In this document: one piece after another, positions 6,654 through 12,999 of the stretch
How the letters are laid out: every line of letters starts with the position of its first letter
How positions within the stretch are numbered: the stretch's first letter is position 1
Source of the DNA: Micavibrio_A sp964423095
GTDB taxonomy: Bacteria; Pseudomonadota; Alphaproteobacteria; Micavibrionales; Micavibrionaceae
DNA length: 14,156 nt
Reading direction: 5' to 3'
Assembly: GCA_964423095.1 (NCBI GenBank)
Contig: CAYRDI010000047.1
Span: 1-14,156, forward strand
Program-made: the position numbers and the translations under genes
Notes under the pieces: model-generated
Told to the model about the DNA's origin: nothing
What the model saw: the letters and a program-made list of their open reading frames with translations, nothing else
Databases searched by the model: none

Positions 6654-7703
6654 ATGAACTGGCTGACCAATTTCATCCGCCCCCGTATCCGTTCCATCGT
6701 GGGGGAGCAGAAGGATGTTCCGGACAATCTCTGGCAAAAATGCGAATCCTGTGACGGCATGCTCTTTCATAAAGAGCTGACCGCCAACCTCAATGTCTGC
6801 TACCACTGTGGCAACCATCTGGCGATTTCCGTTAAGGAACGGCTCGCCATCATGTTTGATGATGGGAAATTCGAGCGCATACCCACACCGTCTGTTCCGC
6901 ACGATCCGTTGAAATTCAAGGACAGTAAGAAATACGCCGACCGTCTGGCCGGGGCACAGAAAAAAACCAAAGAATCCGATGCCATCATTCTGGCCAGCGG
7001 CACGATCGGCGGCAATGCCGCCGTGATTGCCGCGTTCGATTTCGCCTTTATGGGCGGGTCGATGGGCACAGCCGTGGGTGAAGGCATTGTCAAAGCCGCG
7101 GAAACAGCCGTAAAAAACCATGCCGCCCTGATCGTGATCCCGTCTTCCGGCGGGGCGCGGATGCAAGAAGGCGCGCTGTCCTTGATGCAGATGCCGCGCT
7201 CCATCATCGCCGTGGATATGGTCAAGGAAGAGGGACTACCCTATATCGTCCTTCTGACCAACCCGACGACGGGCGGTGTTTCCGCATCCTTCGCCATGGT
7301 GGGGGACATTCACCTGGCCGAACCCGGCGCGATGATCGGATTTGCGGGTCGCCGCGTGATCGAGGAAACGGTGCGCGAAACCCTGCCCAAGGAATTCCAG
7401 ACGGCCGAATACCTGCTGGAACACGGCATGGTCGATATGGTGGTTAAGCGTGCCGAATTGAAAGACACGATTGGCCGCCTGCTCGAATTGCTAATGGTCA
7501 AAAACACTGGCAGCGGCAGTTCGGCCAAGGGTGCCGGAAAGATCATGGGTGGGGGCAGCGGCAAGCTCGCCGCCAAACAGAACAAACAGGTCGCTGCCGG
7601 CACGGTCGCCCTTCTGAAAAAACAGGCCGCCGCCCTGACCAAAAAGCCGGCGAATGCGCCCAGCAACGATGCCAAATCCTCCCGCAAAAAAGCAGGTCGT
7701 TAA
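6654..7703 (+). CDS. accD: Acetyl-CoA carboxylase carboxyltransferase subunit beta
   Basis: AccD, with AccA, transfers the carboxyl group from carboxybiotin to acetyl-CoA to make malonyl-CoA, the first step of fatty acid synthesis. A zinc ribbon is visible as Cys30-X2-Cys33-X15-Cys49-X2-Cys52 (KCESCDG...NVCYHCGNH). The crotonase-like carboxyltransferase core follows, with FMGGSMGTAVGE, SSGGARMQEG, TNPTTGGVSAS and IGFAGRRVIEETVRETLP. At 349 residues it is longer than E. coli AccD (304). The core ends near residue 281, then comes a 68-residue Gly/Ala/Lys-rich tail ending SSRKKAGR. An AGGCAGG-like ribosome site precedes the start; an out-of-frame ATG at 6646 is ignored. folC overlaps its 3' end, and accD-folC is a common pair. 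Confidence 0.97.
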   Translation: MNWLTNFIRPRIRSIVGEQKDVPDNLWQKCESCDGMLFHKELTANLNVCYHCGNHLAISVKERLAIMFDDGKFERIPTPSVPHDPLKFKDSKKYADRLAGAQKKTKESDAIILASGTIGGNAAVIAAFDFAFMGGSMGTAVGEGIVKAAETAVKNHAALIVIPSSGGARMQEGALSLMQMPRSIIAVDMVKEEGLPYIVLLTNPTTGGVSASFAMVGDIHLAEPGAMIGFAGRRVIEETVRETLPKEFQTAEYLLEHGMVDMVVKRAELKDTIGRLLELLMVKNTGSGSSAKGAGKIMGGGSGKLAAKQNKQVAAGTVALLKKQAAALTKKPANAPSNDAKSSRKKAGR

Positions 7704-9078
7704 CGGGTTCATCCGTCGGTTCACTGGCGCGTCACCCGACCCGTCAGTCGAAGCCCGCCTGGGGGATCTTCTTCACCACCTTTATGGCTTCTACCACACG
7801 GAAATCGACCTCTCCCTGAACCGCACGTATCGTTTTCTGGAACGGCTCGGAAACCCGCATCTGCGGTTGCCGCCTGTGGTTCACGTTGCCGGAACGAATG
7901 GCAAAGGGTCAACAACCGCAACGCTTCGCGCGCTTCTGGAAGCATCGGGTCATACGGTTCATGTCTATACCTCCCCGCATCTGGTTCACCCGACGGAACG
8001 TATCCGGCTGGCGGGTGAACCCATCACGTCAGAGGCCCTGGTCGACGTTCTGAACGAGTGTATCGAAATCAACGCGGGTGAACCGATCACGTTTTTCGAG
8101 ATGTTCACCTGCGCCGCCTTTTTGGCGTTCAGCCGCGTGTCAGCCGACTGGCTTATATTAGAGACCGGTATGGGGGGCAGACTGGATACGACCAATGTGG
8201 TGCCAAACCCCGCCGCCACGATCATCACCACCATCTCCTTCGACCATCAATCCTTCCTGGGCGATACCATCGAAAAGATTGCCGGCGAAAAGGCCGGAAT
8301 CATGAAAGCAGGGGTGCCCTGTATCATCGGCTACCAACTTCCGGCCTTTTGCGGCCCCGTCATGAAGGTCATGCACAACGTATCCCAAGGCTTATCCCCA
8401 GAAGCCCCGATCCTTGATTGTGGCCCAGATTGGAGCAGCGCACCCGAAGGGGGCCGGATGCTGTTTCGCTACGAAGGTGACTCTATTCTGACCCGAAGGC
8501 CGAGTCTTGCTGGGAATCACCAGATTTGGAACGCAGGGGCGGCATTGGCCGCATTCCGGGTCATCGCGCCGGCGCATTTTTCACCCGAAATTTTGTCCAC
8601 AGCACTTGGTCAAATCGACTGGCCGGCACGGCTTCAGACTCTGGAAAACCATCCTTTTAACGATCTGGTGCCTGCAGGTTGGGAAATCTTTCTGGATGGC
8701 GGTCATAATGACAGTGCGGGGGCCGTTCTGGCGGACGTGATGCGGGATTGGGTCAGGGACGGTGCAAGGCCGGTTCATTTGATCGTGGCCATGGTCAACC
8801 GCAAGGATTCCGCGGCTTTCCTCGCCCCCCTCGTCCCCTACACCACATCCATCACCCTGACCGAAATCGAAGGCGAAGCCACAACCTTTAAAAAGGAACA
8901 ACTGGCCGACACCGCCCGTAGCCTGGGGTTTAAAGAGGTGGCCACGGCCGGCACCGTGGCCGAAGCCGTCCGGCATATCGCAGCCACGGGAAAGAACGGC
9001 GTTCCCGCCCGTATCCTGATCGCCGGTTCCTTATTCCTTGCCGGAAATGTTTTGCAGGCGGACAAGGGCTCAGTGTGA
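7654..9078 (+). CDS. folC: Bifunctional folylpolyglutamate synthase / dihydrofolate synthase
   Basis: FolC adds glutamate to dihydropteroate and then to folates; it is a Mur-ligase-family ATP-dependent enzyme. The ATP loop AGTNGKGSTTAT lies at about residues 79-90. Other family motifs are YTSPHLVHPTERIRL, ILETGMGGRLDTTN, ISFDHQSFLGDTIEKIAGEKAGIMK (region of the carbamylated lysine), DWPARLQ and FLDGGHNDSAG in the C-terminal domain. The length of 474 residues is slightly above the usual 420-450, from an N-terminal extension. No start codon exists after the accD stop, so translation begins inside accD: at ATG 7654 (50-base overlap) or ATG 7669 (35-base overlap, product MPNPPAKK...). Neither has a strong Shine-Dalgarno, so translational coupling with accD is likely. 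Confidence 0.96.
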   Translation: MRPATMPNPPAKKQVVNGFIRRFTGASPDPSVEARLGDLLHHLYGFYHTEIDLSLNRTYRFLERLGNPHLRLPPVVHVAGTNGKGSTTATLRALLEASGHTVHVYTSPHLVHPTERIRLAGEPITSEALVDVLNECIEINAGEPITFFEMFTCAAFLAFSRVSADWLILETGMGGRLDTTNVVPNPAATIITTISFDHQSFLGDTIEKIAGEKAGIMKAGVPCIIGYQLPAFCGPVMKVMHNVSQGLSPEAPILDCGPDWSSAPEGGRMLFRYEGDSILTRRPSLAGNHQIWNAGAALAAFRVIAPAHFSPEILSTALGQIDWPARLQTLENHPFNDLVPAGWEIFLDGGHNDSAGAVLADVMRDWVRDGARPVHLIVAMVNRKDSAAFLAPLVPYTTSITLTEIEGEATTFKKEQLADTARSLGFKEVATAGTVAEAVRHIAATGKNGVPARILIAGSLFLAGNVLQADKGSV

Positions 9079-9080
9079 AT

Positions 9081-9110
9081 TTGACAGGATATATTTAATT
9101 TTCATAACAT
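9081..9110 (+). promoter_or_regulatory. Promoter-like sequence after folC
   Basis: A perfect TTGACA (9081-9086) is followed after 18 bases by TAACAT (9105-9110), which matches four of six -10 positions. The spacer is AT-rich. It begins two bases after the folC stop and would drive the small membrane-anchored protein gene that starts at 9156. Confidence 0.5.
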
Positions 9111-9155
9111 AGATAGACTGGGGAACGAAACGCCATCTTGGGAACAACATTGCTT

Positions 9156-9512
9156 ATGATACGCCGGCCGAATGGGGCCGGACAAACCGGCGGCGCGCGC
9201 AGCGAGGCCGGAAACGGGCTTTTCTGGGTTTTTATTTTTGCTTCTCTGCTTGGGTTCCTGTTCCTGACCTTTACCCATGGGTCGCGTTCCAACATGGCGT
9301 GGTTGAAGGACGAAGAAGGCAGGGCAACGGTGGTGGCCTCTGCGACCTGCACCACCGAGACCGCCGCCGCCGTCAAAAGGCTCGAATCCCGCGGCTGCGG
9401 AAGCAGCATCTCTTACGCAACGGATGGGTCGAACACCCTGCCCGGTGCCCCGACCGATGGTTCCTGTTCCATCTACCATCCCAATGGCGGCGGCATTCGT
9501 TATTGTCCTTGA
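9156..9512 (+). CDS. Small single-membrane-segment exported protein, pilin-like N-terminus
   Basis: From ATG 9156 the product is 118 residues, MIRRPNGAGQTGG.... A TTG at 9138 would add six residues but is less likely. A polar, basic N-terminus is followed by one hydrophobic segment, GLFWVFIFASLLGFLFLTF, at about residues 21-39. After it comes a presumably periplasmic domain with four cysteines. The C-terminus contains PGAPTDGSCSIYHPNGGG and stops three residues after IR. The layout recalls type IV prepilin-like or pseudopilin-like small proteins, and the SC-x3-HPNGGG motif resembles uncharacterised proteins I associate with Micavibrio-type alphaproteobacteria. That is memory, not a search. 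As I recall them, those relatives continue beyond this motif, so this copy may be short. The gene stands alone, behind a promoter-like sequence. Function unknown. Confidence 0.62.
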   Translation: MIRRPNGAGQTGGARSEAGNGLFWVFIFASLLGFLFLTFTHGSRSNMAWLKDEEGRATVVASATCTTETAAAVKRLESRGCGSSISYATDGSNTLPGAPTDGSCSIYHPNGGGIRYCP

Positions 9513-9632
9513 AATATTTCTATGGAAACACGCGGGCATTGGCCAAGACCATTGAATTACCCCATTTACGCCTTGATCGCGCCTCCCTTCCACTCTACAT
9601 CTGTATGATATTCTAGTGATTTAGAGGATTCG

Positions 9633-10334
9633 ATGACCCACAATATTGTCCTGATCGACGACGATCGCAACATTCTGACCTCCGTATCCATGGCTCTGGA
9701 GGCCGAAGGCTTTGCCGTTAAAACCTTCAGCGACGGGGAAGAGGGTTTAAAGGGTGTGACCGCCTCCCCGCCCGATCTGGTCGTCCTCGACATCAAAATG
9801 CCGCGGATGGACGGGATGGAAGTCTTGTCCAAACTCCGCGAACAATCCGCCATTCCGGTGATCTTCCTGACCTCCAAGGATGACGAGGTGGACGAGGTCA
9901 TCGGCCTTCGCATGGGGGCGGACGATTACATTACCAAGCCGTTTTCGCAGCGTCTGCTGATTGAACGGATCCGCGCCTTGCTGCGCCGTCAGGACCTGCT
10001 AAAACACAAAGATGAGGCACCCAAGGAAAAAGGCGAAAAAGTCGTACGCGGCCACCTGGAACTGGACGATGCCCGCCATTTGTGCACCTGGAAGGGTGAA
10101 CCCGTCAACCTGACCGTCACCGAATATCTTCTGGTCAAGGCCCTGGCCCAACGGCCCGGCCATGTGAAGAACAGAGACCAGTTGATCGACATGGCCTATG
10201 GTGAGAATATCTATGTCGATGACCGAACCATCGATTCCCACATCAAACGGATCCGCAAAAAGTTCAAACAGGGCGACGACGACTTCAACCACATCGAAAC
10301 CCTCTATGGCATCGGATACCGGTACAAGGAATAA
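9633..10334 (+). CDS. chvI: ChvI-type two-component response regulator (OmpR family)
   Basis: This 233-residue regulator has an N-terminal receiver domain (about 1-120). It has the acidic pocket IDDDR, the phospho-acceptor Asp53 in VVLDIKMPRMDG, Thr80 in FLTSKDD and Lys102 in YITKPF. A winged-helix OmpR/PhoB DNA-binding domain (about 135-232) contains LTVTEYLLVKALAQRPG, VDDRTIDSHIKRIRKKF and the terminal IETLYGIGYRYKE. The sequence and the kinase-RapZ neighbourhood match the ChvI (ExoS/ChvI, BvrS/BvrR) system, which senses envelope or acid stress in rhizobia and Brucella. AGAGGA at 9623-9628 precedes the ATG. No convincing promoter was found in the 120-base upstream gap; a TATGAT at 9604-9609 lacks a partner -35. 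The sensor kinase gene overlaps its 3' end. Confidence 0.93.
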   Translation: MTHNIVLIDDDRNILTSVSMALEAEGFAVKTFSDGEEGLKGVTASPPDLVVLDIKMPRMDGMEVLSKLREQSAIPVIFLTSKDDEVDEVIGLRMGADDYITKPFSQRLLIERIRALLRRQDLLKHKDEAPKEKGEKVVRGHLELDDARHLCTWKGEPVNLTVTEYLLVKALAQRPGHVKNRDQLIDMAYGENIYVDDRTIDSHIKRIRKKFKQGDDDFNHIETLYGIGYRYKE

Positions 10335-12066
10335 CGCCATCGTCCGCGCGTTAAAGGCTTTGGCCGCCCGCTTTTTGCCGGCAGACCCCAACAGGGAAGC
10401 AACCGAATACGACCTTGTCGCGCCACCAGACCAGATGAGCGGGCTCACCCTTCGCATTCTTGCAGTCAACATCATCGCCATCATGATCCTGGGCCTGGGT
10501 ATTCTTTATCTGGGTCAGTACACGGATTCGCTGATCGAGGGGGAACTCACCTCCCTGCGGGCCGAAGCCCAGCTTTTTTCCGGGGCTATTTCCGAAGGGG
10601 CCGTGCGCCCCGTCTACCAGCTTTCAACCGTTCCCTTCCAGAATCCGCAAGAAATCGAGGCCATCAAACCAGACCTCGCCCGCCGCATGGTGCGAAGGCT
10701 GGGCGAGATCGGCAAAAGCCGGATCAGGCTGTACGCCATCGACGGGTCGGTTCTGGCCGATTCCCATCAATTGTCCAGCGGGGCCGAAGAGGTGGAGATG
10801 GAAAACCTGATGCCGGTCAGCCCACAGGTCACGTTCGATTCCCTGTTCGCCCAATCCGCCACGCGTTTCCTCGACCTGATCCCGATGAAGACACAGCTGG
10901 CCAGCCTTCCCGAAGACAGCCTTGCCAACATTTACACTTTTCCCGATACGCAATCCGCCCTCTCTGGCACCGTTCAGGCCAGCGCGTGGAAAGACAAAAA
11001 AGGCCGGATCGTCCTGACCGTCGCCGCGCCGATCCAGAAGGTCAAACAGGTGATGGGCGTCGTGCTTTTGCTGCGCGACGGATCGGAGCTGGAAAAAGCG
11101 ATTGCCGAAGTCCGCGTCGATGTGTTCCGCGTCTTTCTGGGAGCATTGGGAATCACCGTGATGTTGTCCATTTATCTTTCGGGTCTGATCTCCCGCCCGC
11201 TGCAACGCCTCGCCCGTGCCGCTGAATCCGTACGGCAGGGAAAGGGCCGCTATGTCGAAATCCCCGACATGTCGCACCGGAACGATGAAATCGGGGATCT
11301 GTCCGTGGCTTTACGGGATATGACCTATGCCCTGTTCACCCGGATGGATACGATCGAACGGTTTGCCGCCGATGTGGCCCATGAAATCAAAAACCCGTTG
11401 ACCTCCCTTCGCAGCGCGGTCGAAACCGCAACCCGCATCAAGGATGAAGAGAACCGCAAAAAACTGATGGACATCATCCAGCATGACGTGACCCGGCTTG
11501 ACCGGTTGATTTCCGATATTTCCAGCGCTTCACGGCTGGATGCGGAACTGTCCCGCGATGAAATGGGGCGGGTGGATATTCCGGCCCTGATGTTCCGCCT
11601 GCGCGATGCCTATAAACAACCCCTGAAACGCGGGCTTGACGATGCCAGCAGCGACGACACCAAGATCGCGCTCGATATGCCCGAAGATACCGAAATTTTC
11701 GTCCGCGGAAACGGCGAACGCCTCGGCCAGGTGTTCGGGAACCTGATCAGCAACGCGCTGTCTTTTTCACCCGATCACGGGCGGGTTACCATCCGTGTCC
11801 GGTTGCAGCATGACAGGGTTATTGTGCAGGTGGACGACGAAGGGCCGGGCATCCCCGAAAACAAGCTGCAGACCATTTTCGAACGGTTTTACACCGAACG
11901 GCCGCAGCATGAAGGATACGGGCAGCATTCCGGACTCGGCCTTTCCATTTCCAAACAGATCGTCGATGCGCATGGCGGCCAGATCTGGGCCGAAAATTTG
12001 CGAAAGCCGGACGGCAAAATTGCAGGAGCCCGGTTCAACGTCGTGCTGGCACGGGCGGGGGGATAA
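10306..12066 (+). CDS. chvG: ChvG-type sensor histidine kinase
   Basis: The partner kinase of the upstream response regulator. From ATG 10306 it is 586 residues: a short cytoplasmic N-terminus, TM1 at about 48-71 (ILAVNIIAIMILGLGILYL), a periplasmic sensor domain of about 200 residues, TM2 at about 273-295, then HAMP. The HisKA domain carries the phospho-acceptor His359 in FAADVAHEIKNPLTSLRSA. The ATPase domain has the N box GQVFGNLISNALSFS, G1 box VDDEGPGIPE, F box IFERFYTERP and G2 box HSGLGLSISKQIVDAHGG. The frame stays open upstream to 10198, but that stretch is the shadow of chvI. The start at 10306 overlaps chvI by 29 bases and lacks a clear Shine-Dalgarno. ATG 10435, just before TM1, is an alternative. 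RapZ follows after three bases. Confidence 0.93.
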   Translation: MASDTGTRNNAIVRALKALAARFLPADPNREATEYDLVAPPDQMSGLTLRILAVNIIAIMILGLGILYLGQYTDSLIEGELTSLRAEAQLFSGAISEGAVRPVYQLSTVPFQNPQEIEAIKPDLARRMVRRLGEIGKSRIRLYAIDGSVLADSHQLSSGAEEVEMENLMPVSPQVTFDSLFAQSATRFLDLIPMKTQLASLPEDSLANIYTFPDTQSALSGTVQASAWKDKKGRIVLTVAAPIQKVKQVMGVVLLLRDGSELEKAIAEVRVDVFRVFLGALGITVMLSIYLSGLISRPLQRLARAAESVRQGKGRYVEIPDMSHRNDEIGDLSVALRDMTYALFTRMDTIERFAADVAHEIKNPLTSLRSAVETATRIKDEENRKKLMDIIQHDVTRLDRLISDISSASRLDAELSRDEMGRVDIPALMFRLRDAYKQPLKRGLDDASSDDTKIALDMPEDTEIFVRGNGERLGQVFGNLISNALSFSPDHGRVTIRVRLQHDRVIVQVDDEGPGIPENKLQTIFERFYTERPQHEGYGQHSGLGLSISKQIVDAHGGQIWAENLRKPDGKIAGARFNVVLARAGG

Positions 12067-12069
12067 ACC

Positions 12070-12909
12070 ATGTCAGCCCTCCCCCTCCTTTTCATTACGG
12101 GTCTGTCCGGCGCGGGCATGTCTTCCACGCTCAAAGCCATGGAAGATCTGGGATATGAGGTGTTCGACAACTTCCCTCTCTCCCTCCTCGATTCCCTGAT
12201 CGGCGAAGGCAACCGCGGCAAACCGATCGCCATCGGGATCGACACCCGTACCCGCGGATTCGACCCCGTAGCCATCCGCAGCAAAATGCAGCAAACAGGC
12301 GCACGCCTGCTCTTCATCACTTGCGATGAAACCATTTTGCAAAAACGCTTTACCGAAACACGGCGGCGGCACCCTCTGGCCGCTGACCGGCCGGTCAGCG
12401 CAGGGATCAAAAAAGAAATGGAGCTGTTGTTCCCGTTGCGGGACGTTGCCGACCCGCTCATCGATACATCCGAACTTTCCATCCATGATCTCAAACGGCT
12501 TTTAGCGGGCCTGTTCCCCCGCGGGGCCGGCGGCGGACTGACCGTCACGCTCCAGAGCTTCGGGTTCAAAAACGGCCTGCCCCGCCATGCGGACATCGTG
12601 ATGGACGTCCGGTTTTTAAAAAACCCGCACTGGGAAGAAGATTTAAAGCCGCTGACGGGCCTCGACAAAGCCGTGCAGGATTACGTGCAAAGCGACCCTG
12701 CCTTCGACCCCTTTTTGAAGAATTTTAAGGCGTTGCTGGAGCCGTTGTTTGATAAATACGTGGCCGAGGGCAAAAGCTACCTGACCATCGCGCTGGGCTG
12801 CACCGGGGGAAAACATCGCTCCGTTGCCATGGCGCAAACCCTAGGACCCTGGATCGCCGCCCGCGGGCTGGACGTTTCCATCGACCACCGGGACATCCAC
12901 CGGCCATAG
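12070..12909 (+). CDS. rapZ: RapZ / YvcJ-family nucleotide-binding protein
   Basis: RapZ proteins have an N-terminal P-loop kinase-like domain and a C-terminal domain. In E. coli the C-terminal part binds GlcN6P and RNA to control glmS; in other bacteria the role is less defined. The 279-residue product (E. coli 284) shows LEDLGYEVFDN-type sequence (here AMEDLGYEVFDNFPLSLLDSL), IDTRTRGF, ETRRRHPLA, LIDTSELSIHDL, SFGFKNGLPRHADIVMDVRFLKNP and GCTGGKHRSV, all typical of the family. The Walker A motif reads GLSGAGMSS: Met17 replaces the usual Lys (Arg in some alphaproteobacteria). It starts three bases after chvG and follows a GGGGG ribosome site, so it probably belongs to the chvI-chvG operon. 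hprK, often found before it in this group, is absent. Confidence 0.95.
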   Translation: MSALPLLFITGLSGAGMSSTLKAMEDLGYEVFDNFPLSLLDSLIGEGNRGKPIAIGIDTRTRGFDPVAIRSKMQQTGARLLFITCDETILQKRFTETRRRHPLAADRPVSAGIKKEMELLFPLRDVADPLIDTSELSIHDLKRLLAGLFPRGAGGGLTVTLQSFGFKNGLPRHADIVMDVRFLKNPHWEEDLKPLTGLDKAVQDYVQSDPAFDPFLKNFKALLEPLFDKYVAEGKSYLTIALGCTGGKHRSVAMAQTLGPWIAARGLDVSIDHRDIHRP

Positions 12910-12937
12910 GGTCTTAAAATAATTAACATAATAATAT

Positions 12938-12967
12938 TTGACAAAAAACGCCGGTTTGACGTATTGT
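12938..12967 (+). promoter_or_regulatory. Promoter of the terminal unknown gene
   Basis: A perfect TTGACA (12938-12943) and TATTGT (12962-12967) are separated by 18 bases in an AT-rich gap after rapZ. Transcription would begin near 12974, about 26 bases before the start codon at 13000. No terminator hairpin was found after rapZ, so some readthrough from upstream is possible. Confidence 0.62.
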
Positions 12968-12999
12968 CCGCCATCGTCTCAGACAATAAAGGTGTATGA

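Noticed and set aside
9102..9593. Minus-strand open frame of 163 codons opposite the small pilin-like gene
   Set aside because: It runs across the promoter-like region and both intergenic gaps, has no ribosome site or recognisable motif, and the plus-strand gene explains the region better.
10198..10305. Upstream extension of the sensor kinase frame starting at 10198
   Set aside because: It lies wholly inside the chvI DNA-binding domain in another frame and encodes Ser/Thr-rich low-complexity sequence, typical of a shadow frame.
3368..12962. Shared 11-mer CGGTTTGACGT at 3368-3378 and 12952-12962
   Set aside because: Repeats of this length are expected by chance several times in 14 kb, and the flanking contexts differ.
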